NCBI GenBank assembly: GCA_041920465.1
Contig: JBHGXW010000075.1
Location: forward strand, 8,045-72,044
Reading direction: 5' to 3'
Source of the DNA: Brevibacillus_H sp041920465
Lineage (GTDB): Bacteria; Bacillota; Bacilli; Brevibacillales; Brevibacillaceae
Length of the DNA stretch: 64,000 bases
A model generated the notes under the pieces. The model searched no databases and was not told the origin of the DNA. It saw nothing but the letters and a program-made list of their open reading frames with translations. This document shows, piece by piece, positions 41,954 through 51,660 of the stretch. The position numbers and the translations under genes are program-made. Within the stretch, counting starts at the first letter, position 1. Every line of letters starts with the position of its first letter.

Positions 41954-43884
41954 TATTGTTCGTCTTTGTTTTCTTTGGTCTCAGCTTCTGGCGTTGTTTC
42001 GGACTTAGGCTGGATATGAACCACCACATCGTTTTTCTCCATTGGGTCTTTATCCAGTTTGCCATTTTCGATCAACTGTTTGATTTGCTCTGCATCCAGT
42101 GTTTCGACACGCAACAGTGTTTGCGCAACCAGTTCCAATTGATCGCGGTACTTGGTCAACAGCTCTTTGCAGCGTTCATATTGTTCGTTGATGATGCGCT
42201 GCATTTCCTGGTCGATCTCATAGGCGATTTGTTCCGAGTAGTTCCGTTCATGGCCGATGTCTCTGCCCAGGAAAACCTGACCTTGCGAACGTCCGAATTG
42301 CATAGGGCCAAGACGGCTCATCCCGTATTCGGTAATCATGCTGCGGGCAATTGCGGTTGCACGCTGGAAGTCATTATGGGCACCGGTGCTAATATCGCCG
42401 AGCACCAATTCCTCTGCGACGCGGCCGCCCAAAAGTCCAACAATCTTATCGAGAAGGTCTGACTTGGTGGCAAAGTAGCGGTCTTCTTTTGGCAGCATCA
42501 CGGTATAACCGCCTGCCTGCCCGCGCGGAATAATCGTTACTTTGTGCACCATATCAGCATTTTTGAGATGATATCCGACAATGGTATGGCCAGCTTCGTG
42601 GTAAGCAACGAGACGTTTTTCGTCTTCGCTGATCACACGGGATTTCTTGGCAGGTCCCGCAATGACGCGGTCAATCGCTTCATCGATTTCCACCATGTTG
42701 ATTTGCTTTTTGTTCTTGCGGGCAGTTAAAAGGGCCGCTTCATTCAGCAAGTTCTCCAAATCTGCTCCGGTGAAACCAGGTGTACGGCGGGCGATTACGT
42801 CCAGATTGAGATCGTCCCCCAACGGCTTATTGCGGGCATGTACCTTGAGTACTGCTTCACGCCCTTTTACATCTGGTCGGTCAACGGTTATTTGACGGTC
42901 GAAACGTCCCGGACGAAGCAATGCCGGGTCAAGAATGTCTGGTCGGTTGGTCGCGGCAATCATGATGATGCCTTCATTGGCACCGAAGCCGTCCATCTCA
43001 ACGAGCAACTGGTTCAGGGTTTGCTCACGTTCATCGTGACCGCCGCCCAAGCCAGCGCCACGTTGACGGCCTACCGCGTCAATCTCGTCAATAAAAATGA
43101 TGCACGGCGCATTTTTCTTCGCATTTTCAAACAAATCGCGAACGCGGGAAGCACCCACCCCAACAAACATTTCTACGAAGTCGGAACCGGAAATACTGAA
43201 GAACGGTACCCCTGCTTCCCCGGCAACGGCACGTGCAAGCAAGGTTTTCCCTGTTCCCGGAGGTCCCACTAATAATACCCCTTTGGGAATGCGGGCACCG
43301 ACAGCGGCAAATTTGCGAGGGTCTTTCAAAAACTCGACAACCTCCACCAGCTCTGCCTTTTCTTCATCGGCGCCGGCTACGTCGTCAAACGTAACCCGCT
43401 TCTTCTCGTCGTTATACAGCTTGGCACGGCTTTTCCCGAAGTTCATCACCCGGCTGCCGCCACCCTGGGCCTGATTGAGCAAGAAGAAAAACAGAATAAA
43501 GATAATCACAAACGGAATGATTGACGTAAGGAAAGTGAGCCAGATGCTGTTGCCCTCTTGAGGTTTAAACTCAACTTTTCTGATCTTGCCTTGATCAATC
43601 TTCTCATTAATCATTGACAAAATATCGGTATCATATAGTGGAATGTTGGTATTGAACGAATCTTGGCCATTTACAGGTCTAGCCAACTTCCCTGAAACCG
43701 CATATGTACCCCCTTCGGGACGAAGAGAAGCTTCTACAATATTGTCACTCTTTAATTCGATGCGGAATTGCTGGTAATTCAACGGCGTCGTTTTATCAGT
43801 CCCCGAGAGGACGAAATTAACGATCCCTACCGTCACAAGAAAAATGAGTAGATAGAACCCGGTGTTGCGAAAAAAACGATTCAT
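41953..43884 (-). CDS. ftsH: ATP-dependent zinc metalloprotease FtsH
   Basis: 643 residues: two membrane helices (~6-27 and ~110-130), AAA ATPase with GPPGTGKTLLARAVAGEAG and IIFIDEIDAVGRQRG, second region of homology, and a protease domain with zinc site HEAGH. A C-terminal tail rich in lysine and glutamate is variable. It degrades misfolded membrane and regulatory proteins and is needed for sporulation in Bacillus. Located in the usual tilS-hpt-ftsH series; terminator directly after. Confidence 0.98.
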   Translation of the reverse strand: MNRFFRNTGFYLLIFLVTVGIVNFVLSGTDKTTPLNYQQFRIELKSDNIVEASLRPEGGTYAVSGKLARPVNGQDSFNTNIPLYDTDILSMINEKIDQGKIRKVEFKPQEGNSIWLTFLTSIIPFVIIFILFFFLLNQAQGGGSRVMNFGKSRAKLYNDEKKRVTFDDVAGADEEKAELVEVVEFLKDPRKFAAVGARIPKGVLLVGPPGTGKTLLARAVAGEAGVPFFSISGSDFVEMFVGVGASRVRDLFENAKKNAPCIIFIDEIDAVGRQRGAGLGGGHDEREQTLNQLLVEMDGFGANEGIIMIAATNRPDILDPALLRPGRFDRQITVDRPDVKGREAVLKVHARNKPLGDDLNLDVIARRTPGFTGADLENLLNEAALLTARKNKKQINMVEIDEAIDRVIAGPAKKSRVISEDEKRLVAYHEAGHTIVGYHLKNADMVHKVTIIPRGQAGGYTVMLPKEDRYFATKSDLLDKIVGLLGGRVAEELVLGDISTGAHNDFQRATAIARSMITEYGMSRLGPMQFGRSQGQVFLGRDIGHERNYSEQIAYEIDQEMQRIINEQYERCKELLTKYRDQLELVAQTLLRVETLDAEQIKQLIENGKLDKDPMEKNDVVVHIQPKSETTPEAETKENKDEQ

Positions 43885-43954
43885 TTCTTACCTCCTCTCG
43901 CGAAAAAGACACTTTCCACATTTTATCACATAGATAGTGGTAATCACAACCGAG

Positions 43955-44494
43955 CTACTTGGTATATACTTCAGGCTTCAGAATGCCAATATAAGGAAGA
44001 TTGCGATATGCTTCGGCATAATCCAGCCCGTATCCCACCACAAACTCGTCAGGAATCGTAAAACCGCTGTAGTCAGGTGAAATATCCACCTTGCGTCTTT
44101 CCGGTTTATTTAATAGTGTAACTACTTTTACGGATGCAGCGTCCCGATGTTTCAACAATTCCACCAAACGGCTGAGAGTAAGTCCGCTGTCCATGATATC
44201 TTCCACAATCAGCACGTGACGATTTTGCACGGAAGTATCCAAATCTTTGAGGATTCTTACGACACCGGAAGACTCTGTGCTTGCCCCGTAGCTGGAAACC
44301 GCCATGAAATCCATTTCGCAGCGGACATTCATATGGCGAAGCAAATCAGCCATAAACATAACTGCACCTTTTAATACACAAATGACCAAAGGATTCTTAT
44401 CCTTGTACTCTTCGTCCAAAATTGCTCCAAGCTCCTTCACCTTTTCGGCGATTTGCTCCTCTGTAAGTAAGATTTCCTTGATGTCGTTATTCAT
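43955..44494 (-). CDS. hpt: Hypoxanthine phosphoribosyltransferase
   Basis: 179 residues of the type I phosphoribosyltransferase family; recycles hypoxanthine and guanine to IMP and GMP. The PRPP motif is VLIVEDIMDSGLTL, with LKGAVMFMADLLRH (PPi-binding) and VGYGLDYAEAYRNLPYIG at the end. It overlaps the 3' end of tilS by 8 bases and precedes ftsH by 70 bases. Matches the tilS-hprT-ftsH order of Bacillus. Confidence 0.97.
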   Translation of the reverse strand: MNNDIKEILLTEEQIAEKVKELGAILDEEYKDKNPLVICVLKGAVMFMADLLRHMNVRCEMDFMAVSSYGASTESSGVVRILKDLDTSVQNRHVLIVEDIMDSGLTLSRLVELLKHRDAASVKVVTLLNKPERRKVDISPDYSGFTIPDEFVVGYGLDYAEAYRNLPYIGILKPEVYTK

Positions 44495-45920
44495 TTAAAT
44501 TAACCTCCCGCCAATCTTCTCCAAACTCCACTTCCACGTATATGAGCCTACTTGACTGCTCATCAGCCAAAGCAAGCGATGACCGCTTGACCCCAGGCAG
44601 CCAAAGGATGTCGTCCCCGGCAGTCAAAACCGGCAGTTTATCCCTCCATGATTGCGGGATTTTCGCATCAATCAGGATATCCTTCAGTTTTTTCCGGCCA
44701 GATAACCCTAATAAAGACATACGGTCACCAGATTTACGGTTACGTACGACAAGTTTACCAGGCAAACGATCCGCATCAAAAACTGCAGCGTATGGTGAAA
44801 ATGTCGACCAATCCATCTCTTCCGAAGTCCATGAAGTATGAATGGCAACACCTGTTTCTTCAATCCAGGTGGTCCCTGGAACGACTAATTCATAGCAGTA
44901 TTCAATCGGTTGAACCTGCTCATGTTTTCCAAACTGTATGTACGCATATTGCCGTCTTGCCAGCACATTGCCAGGCAGATGCACAGATGCAGACGGACTA
45001 TCACCATCTATGATACGTAAAACGGCCTCCACATGTTGCGAAGACCATTCAGATTCGTTTGACAGATAACTTAATATTAGTGTAATCATTCTCCTTTGTA
45101 AAGCAAGGTCACATTTTAGCAATTTCTCACGGTTAATGACTAGTTTATTCAAATCTTTGACTACTATTACATCTCCTAGCTTCTCTTGAGAAACCATATC
45201 CAAATATTGGTCATCCAATCGGGCTGATTCCGCCAACTGAATCAGGTGTTCCTTAAACCGCGGATTCAGACTTGCCAGCAAGGGCATAACATCCAAACGC
45301 AAGCGATTTCTTGCATATTTACGGGAACGGTTGCTGCTGTCTTCCCGAAACCTTAGTCCCTGTTCCTCTGCGTATCTCTCCAGTTCCTGACGATACACCG
45401 TAAGCAAAGGGCGGACGATCTCAATTTCATTTGGAACCAGCCATCTTCTCGGCGGAATGCCGGCTAACCCTTTCAAACCGGTTCCCCGCAGCAAGCGAAA
45501 CAAGATGGTTTCCACTTGATCATCAGCGTGATGGGCAACCGCCACTTTTGCTGCGCCATTTTTGCGGGCCGCCTCTTCAAGCAGCTTGTATCGGACGATC
45601 CGGGCCGCCTCTTGTGCCCCCAAGTGATGCTCTTTCATATATCCGGTTACGTCCCGCTCAAACAATTCATAAGAAACTCCCAATGATTGACAGAATTGCC
45701 CTACAAATTCGGCATCCTGCTTCGATTCCTCGCCGCGGAAGCCGTGGTTTAAATGAATCACATGCAGTCTCCAGTTGTAACTGTGCCTAAGATTCAGGCT
45801 CCAGAGAATATGCAAGAGGGCAATGGAATCAATCCCCCCGGACACCGCCACGATCACGGTTTCTCCCGGCTTAAGCAGCTTACCGGTATCAATTTGCTTT
45901 CGGACGTTTTGCAACAGCAT
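44487..45920 (-). CDS. tilS: tRNA(Ile)-lysidine synthetase
   Basis: About 477 residues. The N-terminal ATP-pyrophosphatase motif is VAVSGGIDSIALLHIL, with LNHGFRGEESKQDAEFV, and C-terminal substrate-binding domains (KLVVRNRKSGDRMSLLG). It adds lysine to the wobble base of tRNA-Ile(CAT) so that AUA is read as isoleucine. The start is uncertain: the ATG at 45920 is chosen; a TTG 12 bases earlier adjoins the AAAGGA site. It overlaps the last bases of the ThrE-like gene. Confidence 0.95.
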   Translation of the reverse strand: MLLQNVRKQIDTGKLLKPGETVIVAVSGGIDSIALLHILWSLNLRHSYNWRLHVIHLNHGFRGEESKQDAEFVGQFCQSLGVSYELFERDVTGYMKEHHLGAQEAARIVRYKLLEEAARKNGAAKVAVAHHADDQVETILFRLLRGTGLKGLAGIPPRRWLVPNEIEIVRPLLTVYRQELERYAEEQGLRFREDSSNRSRKYARNRLRLDVMPLLASLNPRFKEHLIQLAESARLDDQYLDMVSQEKLGDVIVVKDLNKLVINREKLLKCDLALQRRMITLILSYLSNESEWSSQHVEAVLRIIDGDSPSASVHLPGNVLARRQYAYIQFGKHEQVQPIEYCYELVVPGTTWIEETGVAIHTSWTSEEMDWSTFSPYAAVFDADRLPGKLVVRNRKSGDRMSLLGLSGRKKLKDILIDAKIPQSWRDKLPVLTAGDDILWLPGVKRSSLALADEQSSRLIYVEVEFGEDWREVNLNE

Positions 45921-46353
45921 TCCGCGCCACAAATCCTTTCCAAACAGAAAAAATGGAGAGACCCAAGATTAATCCGGAAGCAATCGCTCCCGCTTCCATC
46001 GACGTTTGCACACCAAGCGTAATTCCGCCGATGTAATCACCGTTCACAAACGCAAACATCGATTTATAAGCGGTTGATCCGGGAACGAGCGGAATGATTC
46101 CGGCAATACTAAAATTGGTTGACGGGACCCGTAATCGAATGGACAGCACCTGGCTGATCAGCGAGACGAACGTCGCCGCAATAAACGTGGCCAGGGCCAA
46201 CTGGCTTCCCATTAACGGCATGAGGCGAAAAATGGCCCACCCCGCCATGCTGACGAAACCGCCCGCCCAAAGAGTACGAACAGGTACATTAAACAGCATA
46301 CCGTAAGCAACGGAAGAAACTAAGCTTAAAAGCATGCCTTCCACCCACATCAT
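45889..46353 (-). CDS. ThrE-like exporter, C-terminal subunit (YjjB/DUF3815 type)
   Basis: 154 residues and four or five membrane helices. It contains the C-terminal half of the threonine/serine exporter fold (FNVPVRTLWAGGFVSMAGWAIF, FSIAGIIPLVPGSTAYKSM). In split systems it pairs with a YjjP-type partner, encoded here directly before it. The substrate may be threonine, serine or a small organic acid such as succinate, but it is not known here. The ATG at 46353 has GAGGTG upstream; another ATG lies 6 bases earlier. It overlaps tilS by 32 bases. Confidence 0.85.
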   Translation of the reverse strand: MMWVEGMLLSLVSSVAYGMLFNVPVRTLWAGGFVSMAGWAIFRLMPLMGSQLALATFIAATFVSLISQVLSIRLRVPSTNFSIAGIIPLVPGSTAYKSMFAFVNGDYIGGITLGVQTSMEAGAIASGLILGLSIFSVWKGFVARNAVAKRPKAN

Positions 46354-46358
46354 GTCCA

Positions 46359-47114
46359 TCACCTCGCAAATGATACGATAATCGCTGCAGCTATAGCGAC
46401 GGAAAGAGCGGTCAAGATTGCTTCCGCTCCGCGTGATACGCCTGCAACCAGATCCCCTGCCATTAAGTCTCGCAACGAGTTGGTCACGGCAATCCCGGGA
46501 AAGAGCGGAAGCATGGTTCCGATTAACAGCAAGTCCAGGTGTAAGCCGGGGAATAACTTGTAACACAACAGCGAAAACAGCCCGCCGATAAACCCGGCCA
46601 TAAATTCAGCGAAAAACTTAACCTGCAGAACCTGTTGAAAATAAAAAACCCCCAGGTTCACCAAGATGGCTGCCAGTGCCGTCGGCAAAAAATCAAACTT
46701 CGCGGCGCCGATTAACAACGCAAAAGAGCCGCTGGCTAAGCCAGCCGCTATATGTTGGAGCCAACTCGGATATAACGGTTTCATCTGATCAATCTGCTGC
46801 AGCCGTTGGTAAGCATCCATCAGTGTGATTTTGCCCGAGACAAATTGGCGCGATACCTCGTTTACCATTGTCACTTTATTCAAATCAAAGGCTCGGTCGG
46901 TAACCCGAATCATCCGGGTACGATCTTTGTTCTCTCCGCAGAATGAGAAGATGATACTGGTTGGTGTGACAAAACTGTTTACCCCATCCATGCTGGCGGC
47001 CTTCGCGATCAGTGACATCGTTTCTTCCACCCGGTAAGTTTCGGCACCGCTTTTTAGCATGATCTCTCCCGCGAGAAGACACGTATCCATCACGAGATCA
47101 CCGGACAAAAACAT
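46359..47114 (-). CDS. ThrE-like exporter, N-terminal subunit (YjjP/DUF1212 type)
   Basis: 251 residues. The cytoplasmic N-terminal part (CLLAGEIMLKSGAETYRVEETMSLIA, GVNSFVTPTSIIFS) is followed by five membrane helices beginning near 130 and ending with TALSVAIAAAIIVSFAR. It is the partner of the gene after it; together they make the split ThrE exporter. ATG at 47114 preferred since GAGGG stands 6 bases upstream. These two genes are inserted between yabT and tilS, where B. subtilis has none. Confidence 0.87.
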   Translation of the reverse strand: MFLSGDLVMDTCLLAGEIMLKSGAETYRVEETMSLIAKAASMDGVNSFVTPTSIIFSFCGENKDRTRMIRVTDRAFDLNKVTMVNEVSRQFVSGKITLMDAYQRLQQIDQMKPLYPSWLQHIAAGLASGSFALLIGAAKFDFLPTALAAILVNLGVFYFQQVLQVKFFAEFMAGFIGGLFSLLCYKLFPGLHLDLLLIGTMLPLFPGIAVTNSLRDLMAGDLVAGVSRGAEAILTALSVAIAAAIIVSFAR

Positions 47115-47123
47115 CCGCATCCC

Positions 47124-48044
47124 TCACATCCATAAGTAATACAACGAACCGGCAAGCAATAAAAGAGAGGCTGCAAAGATGCCGCCAATCCATTTTCCGA
47201 TTGCTTCCCCATCCTGTCTCGAAGCTGTCGCCGTCGTTTTGGCACGCAGAGCCTCTACAAGATCTTGCCTCATTTGACTGGTAGACTGATATTTGCCTCC
47301 AAGCGCCTTCGCAAGAGCCGTTCGATAAGGATTTAGGTCATTAACGTTCCGTATTATATCATAAAGAAGATGTAGGGTGCGCTCTGAGTGACGAATCTTT
47401 TTCCAAGCTTCCTCTCCGCTCACCAGTTTGATCATGATGACCGCCAATGAAAACAGATCATAGGAGACCGCCGCCCGCCGATCCCCCGCCATCCAAGCGG
47501 CACGATCATACTCCTCGGTAAATTGCCGTACAGCGCTGCCGATCTTGGTTACTCCGCCAAAGTCAATCAGGCGAAGCTGCTTGTCAGACTTCACCACCAT
47601 GATGTTCTCCGGCTTCAAATCGCCAAAAATCCAACCTTGCGAATGCAGAATGTGCAGGCGGGACAAGAGTTGAATCATCAACACAGGCACCCACTCTGAG
47701 CCGACCCGTTTCACATAATGATCCAATCTCTCCCCTTCCACGTATTCCATGGCATAAAAGGCATACGACTTGTCGGAGAGAACAACATCATCGATATCAA
47801 TGACGAATGGACCGACCCTAAGGCCGCCAACCGGTTGAATTTCCCGTAACAGGTTGACTTCCATGAACAAATCAAGCGGATCGGCACCAACCTTGACGGC
47901 TACTTTTTTCTCCCGGTTCGTTGAAGCAAGATAGACCGTCCCATTGGCACCGCTCCCCAATTCTTGCAGGATGGTATAGCAATGGCGGTGCCATTTTCCC
48001 GTAAAATACCTGGGTAATGGTGGTAGTGGCCGATTAGAAGACAT
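47124..48044 (-). CDS. yabT: Serine/threonine kinase of the YabT type
   Basis: 306 residues. An N-terminal Hanks-type kinase domain has the glycine loop LGSGANGTVYLA, lysine in KVAVKVG, catalytic loop GDLKPENIMV (the usual HRD histidine and arginine are replaced by FG) and LIDFGGVT. A C-terminal membrane helix (IGGIFAASLLLLAGSLYYLW) anchors it. B. subtilis YabT acts in spore formation, phosphorylates RecA and is activated by DNA. The start at 48044 overlaps the end of yabS by 11 bases. Confidence 0.87.
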   Translation of the reverse strand: MSSNRPLPPLPRYFTGKWHRHCYTILQELGSGANGTVYLASTNREKKVAVKVGADPLDLFMEVNLLREIQPVGGLRVGPFVIDIDDVVLSDKSYAFYAMEYVEGERLDHYVKRVGSEWVPVLMIQLLSRLHILHSQGWIFGDLKPENIMVVKSDKQLRLIDFGGVTKIGSAVRQFTEEYDRAAWMAGDRRAAVSYDLFSLAVIMIKLVSGEEAWKKIRHSERTLHLLYDIIRNVNDLNPYRTALAKALGGKYQSTSQMRQDLVEALRAKTTATASRQDGEAIGKWIGGIFAASLLLLAGSLYYLWM

Positions 48045-48801
48045 GGTCCTGCAGGTATCCTTTATCTTCATCATCAGGTTTTGTGTCCAAGCGATATCGT
48101 TCTACCAGCCGCTCAGGCAATTCAACATGCTCGAATAATGCAATCGCCTCAACGATAGCCGGACCGGTTGGGGTGATACCGCTCATGGTCAGGCCCGCAG
48201 TTAATTGATGGGCCTTTTCTACTTGCTGTGTCCACGGGATACGGACATCAATATGTTTTTGTTTCCCAGGAAATGTACAAACCATCATTTTGCTGCTGCC
48301 GCTTCGTGAACGCAGGCTGATGCTAAAGTCGTGAATCGCTTGTTGAACTGCATGCAGCTTGCGTGTCATGCTTGCCGAAGTGTCAACCAGCATCACCACT
48401 TCCAGATTGCTTTGTTCACCCAGTTCATCCACCATGGTAGCTACCTGCATCCGTTTTTCCGGAGAAAGTTCTTCAACTGCAGCACTTCCCAAGATCTCTT
48501 TCAATTCTTTGTTTACCACATGATGAATCGTTCGCGTCATCGCTTTTCGCGTCAACATTTGCACCGTTTGGGCCAACTGGGTCGGATAGACGATGTCGCT
48601 TAATCCTCCGCCCGCCTGTGCCATCTCGCGAATCTCTTTTTCTCCCTGTTCACCCAGCTCATCCCGCTCCACGATGCCAATTACGTTCACGGTAATTCCC
48701 TGCTCCCGGGCAAGGGTAGCCGCTGCTACCGGACTCATTCCCACATTGGAGCAGCCGTCCGTGACAATCAGAATTTGACGCAAAGTCGCCAATTTCGCCA
48801 T
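48034..48801 (-). CDS. yabS: von Willebrand A domain protein YabS
   Basis: 255 residues. One vWA-like half starts ILIVTDGCSNVG and a second carries the metal site DTSASMTRK (DxSxS) near residue 148, followed by CTFPGKQKHIDVRIP. It lies between spoIIE and yabT as in B. subtilis, where it is made under sporulation control. Function unknown. ATG at 48801 with GGGGAG upstream. Confidence 0.85.
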   Translation of the reverse strand: MAKLATLRQILIVTDGCSNVGMSPVAAATLAREQGITVNVIGIVERDELGEQGEKEIREMAQAGGGLSDIVYPTQLAQTVQMLTRKAMTRTIHHVVNKELKEILGSAAVEELSPEKRMQVATMVDELGEQSNLEVVMLVDTSASMTRKLHAVQQAIHDFSISLRSRSGSSKMMVCTFPGKQKHIDVRIPWTQQVEKAHQLTAGLTMSGITPTGPAIVEAIALFEHVELPERLVERYRLDTKPDDEDKGYLQDHVF

Positions 48802-48898
48802 AAAAAATCTCCCCAATCTACTAGTCTTTCTACCATTATCGACGGGGAGATAGGAAAACATACGCTTTCTATACTCTTGACGCTCTTGATGCCCAGAA

Positions 48899-51376
48899 TC
48901 AACTTACAACCCGCGGACGTTCTACCTTTTCCATGCCCTGCACATGAATCGCCGTCCACTGGGGCACAAAGCGATCAATTCGGGCTACCAGCACAGTCAT
49001 GTCATCGACGATTTGACCGTAATGATGGCGAATTACCCTTTCCAGCAGCAGATCTGCCACTTCTTGCGGATCGTCCGTCTCCAGCTCCGAGATGAGTCGC
49101 TTCATCCAGAGTTGGCGGTTCTCGATGTGACGCGGAGCTTCATAGATGCCATCCGACATCATAATTAAAAGGTCACCCGGCTTTAACGTGCGAGCTACCA
49201 CATCTACTTCTATCTCTTCCAAAATTCCGACCGGCAAATTGCTGGCGGTCACGCTGATCACTTCCGATCCCCGCTTGATAAAGCTTGGAGTAGAACCGAT
49301 TTTAACGAATCGGGTATGGGCGGTTTGCAAATCGACCAACGCCAAGTCTACGGTGGCAAACACTTCATCAGTGGAGCGCAAGGCCAAAACGGAGTTAACC
49401 GTCTTGATCGCCAATTTCTCGTCGAGCCCTGACTTTAGTAGCTGCTGCAGCATATCCAGCGTTGATTGGCTCTCCAGATACGCTCTCTCTCCGTTGCCCA
49501 TCCCGTCACTGATCGCCAGCGCCACTTTTCCGTTGCCTAAATCCATGGTCTTAAAGCTGTCTCCTGATAAAAGTTTGCCGTCTTTGGCAGCTCCCGCCAC
49601 TCCGATGTCGATTTCAAAGGTGCGCGCAGAAGCAAGGCACATTTTGCACGAACCATCCTTATAGGCTTCACAATGTCGTTCTTTGACAACAATGTTCTCG
49701 CCAAGAATCTCGGACAGCATGGGTGCCACGATTTTGGCACATTCATCACGGCCATAGCAGGTTGGTTGACTGATCTCGATGTCTACTTTGCCTTCTTCCA
49801 AGCTGTGAATCTCTACTCGCCGAACAAGCAGTCCCAGCCCTTCCAAAGCCGTAGAGACCTGTTTTTCTTGCAGACTTAACTCAATTCCCTCCCGTTGAAT
49901 TTCCCGGGCAAAGTCGCTCATCACCCTGGATACGCCGGATAGCTGGTCAGCCACCAGTTTTCTGCTCTCATTTACTTGTTTTTTCAGCTGATGGAATGTC
50001 AAGAATCGGTCGTATTCCCGCTCGATTTCGCTGATAATCTTATCCACCTTCACACACTTGCGTTCAAACCCTTTGGGTATCGAATGGCCGATCAAGGTTC
50101 CCTGCTCATGAATGGTCTCAATCATCGTGCGCATCGCTTCATAGGTTGTTTGCACCTCTCGTTCCCAGCACTGCTCCTTCTTGAAGCACTTCTGGCATGC
50201 AGAAGCGGTTATTCGGTTTAAAAACTGATCTATCTGCTCGTCTTTCCCATCTGTTTCGGCAGTTTGCGCAAAGCTTCTGGACAATTGTGTGAATAGTTCG
50301 GAAAATTGCCGGATTTTGCCGGCTGTCATGTCTCGGACACGCCGCATATACTCTTGATGGGATTGCAAGTTTTCCGGAGTGCCCGGGATAAAACGGGATA
50401 CTTTTTTCCAAACGCTTGCCGGAGTCAAGAGAAACATCATGATCGCCAGAGACGTCTCCACCAGCGTCAGATACAGCGCGTCTTCACCACCACCGTATAT
50501 GGAGAGAATGGAAGAACCGATCAATACGCCAGCCGAAACGCCAACCTTGCCTCCTTCTTTCAGCAAACCTGCCAATAGTCCGCTGAAGGCGAGCAGGCTG
50601 ATCTGCTGGAGCGCCGCCATATCCGCGAGGCTGAGAATGAGCCCTGTCACCACACCGACGGCAGCGCCAATTGTTCCACCACCTGTAAACGCGAACAGAA
50701 GAAGCAGATAACGGGATAACACGTGCTCCATCGAGACTCCTTGAATCGTCCAGCCCACCGTTCCGGTCATCAGGGACGCAAGCAGGATGACCAGGCATAC
50801 GATCTCTTCATTTTTCAGCGGTTCGTACGGCTTGGCCAGGTGAACAACCGACAAAGATTGAATAAAAATCAGGGTAAGGACTAGACTCAAAATAGATTCA
50901 ACGGCAACCATCACAATGCTGTAGGTCGAGACTTGATTAGTCAAAACGTCGAATAGCAAATGGGCAATGAACACCGTACCCAACACCAGGATGGGAACCT
51001 TGGAAAAGTCCTTGTGCTTCATTCTCTCCGCAGCCCGCAGTACAACAAAGGAGATAACAAGGCTGAGCACTGCTTCCAATCCCGTCGGCACTGAATGAGT
51101 GAATGCTCCAGCCACTAAGGCGATCGTAACCGTAAGCAGGCTGTCCCGCTTTAGATAGTACATGACCATGAAGTAGGGAACGACGAACACCGACAGTTCT
51201 TCCAGAATGAGTGCCCGCCCCAGCAGGAGTCCCATCATCAGCGGAAGCAGATTCCATTTGTGCGAGAAAGCGGCGATCCGTTCCCCCCAATCTCCCATTC
51301 GCTGCGACCAATGACTGGTTAACCGGTATGCCCAGGTACTACCGTTATCAGAGATGACGTGATTCTTGTTCCACAT
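48899..51376 (-). CDS. spoIIE: Stage II sporulation protein E, PP2C phosphatase
   Basis: 825 residues: about ten N-terminal membrane helices (to ~330), a central FtsZ-interaction region (330-580) and a C-terminal PP2C-type phosphatase with DMGNGKVALAISDGMGNG and MMSDGIYEAP plus DDMTVLVARI. It dephosphorylates SpoIIAA to release sigma F in the forespore and helps polar septation. The promoter shows the 21-base spacing of Spo0A-driven genes. All metal aspartates appear present. Confidence 0.97.
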   Translation of the reverse strand: MWNKNHVISDNGSTWAYRLTSHWSQRMGDWGERIAAFSHKWNLLPLMMGLLLGRALILEELSVFVVPYFMVMYYLKRDSLLTVTIALVAGAFTHSVPTGLEAVLSLVISFVVLRAAERMKHKDFSKVPILVLGTVFIAHLLFDVLTNQVSTYSIVMVAVESILSLVLTLIFIQSLSVVHLAKPYEPLKNEEIVCLVILLASLMTGTVGWTIQGVSMEHVLSRYLLLLFAFTGGGTIGAAVGVVTGLILSLADMAALQQISLLAFSGLLAGLLKEGGKVGVSAGVLIGSSILSIYGGGEDALYLTLVETSLAIMMFLLTPASVWKKVSRFIPGTPENLQSHQEYMRRVRDMTAGKIRQFSELFTQLSRSFAQTAETDGKDEQIDQFLNRITASACQKCFKKEQCWEREVQTTYEAMRTMIETIHEQGTLIGHSIPKGFERKCVKVDKIISEIEREYDRFLTFHQLKKQVNESRKLVADQLSGVSRVMSDFAREIQREGIELSLQEKQVSTALEGLGLLVRRVEIHSLEEGKVDIEISQPTCYGRDECAKIVAPMLSEILGENIVVKERHCEAYKDGSCKMCLASARTFEIDIGVAGAAKDGKLLSGDSFKTMDLGNGKVALAISDGMGNGERAYLESQSTLDMLQQLLKSGLDEKLAIKTVNSVLALRSTDEVFATVDLALVDLQTAHTRFVKIGSTPSFIKRGSEVISVTASNLPVGILEEIEVDVVARTLKPGDLLIMMSDGIYEAPRHIENRQLWMKRLISELETDDPQEVADLLLERVIRHHYGQIVDDMTVLVARIDRFVPQWTAIHVQGMEKVERPRVVS

Positions 51377-51414
51377 AGCAGATGCACCACCCGTTCTTTC
51401 GATTGTGTGGTTTT

Positions 51415-51481
51415 ATTATAAAGAGTGCATCTAGTAAAATTTGTCAAAAGCTTGAGCGATATTCCTAAAATCGTACGACAA
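51415..51481 (-). promoter_or_regulatory. spoIIE: Spo0A-type spoIIE promoter with 21-base spacer and 0A-like boxes
   Basis: TTGACA (51442-51447) and TATAAT (51415-51420) are 21 bases apart, which is the atypical spacing known for spoIIE and spoIIG promoters activated by Spo0A. A TTTGTCGTA element at 51474-51481 on the minus strand is one base off the 0A box core, and the -35 element itself overlaps a plus-strand TGTCAAA close to the box. Confidence 0.75.
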
Positions 51482-51517
51482 ATTATCCAAGCAGATTTTG
51501 TCATGGAGAAAAAAGAT

Positions 51518-51552
51518 AAAAAAAAAACCGACGTTTGGCGTTCAACGTCGGT
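51518..51552 (-). terminator. Intrinsic terminator upstream of spoIIE
   Basis: ACCGACGTT and AACGTCGGT form a 9-base perfect stem with an 8-base loop; the minus strand has a long T run. It separates the VanZ-like fragment from the spoIIE promoter. Confidence 0.88.
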
Positions 51553-51660
51553 CCCAGGTGAATCCGCACTTTGCGAAACGGGCTTTATGCGTAACTAATT
51601 CGCCATATTTTCCAAATGCCCTTCTTCTTTTTGCTAAGGAAAATAAAATTTTTTCCTTCT

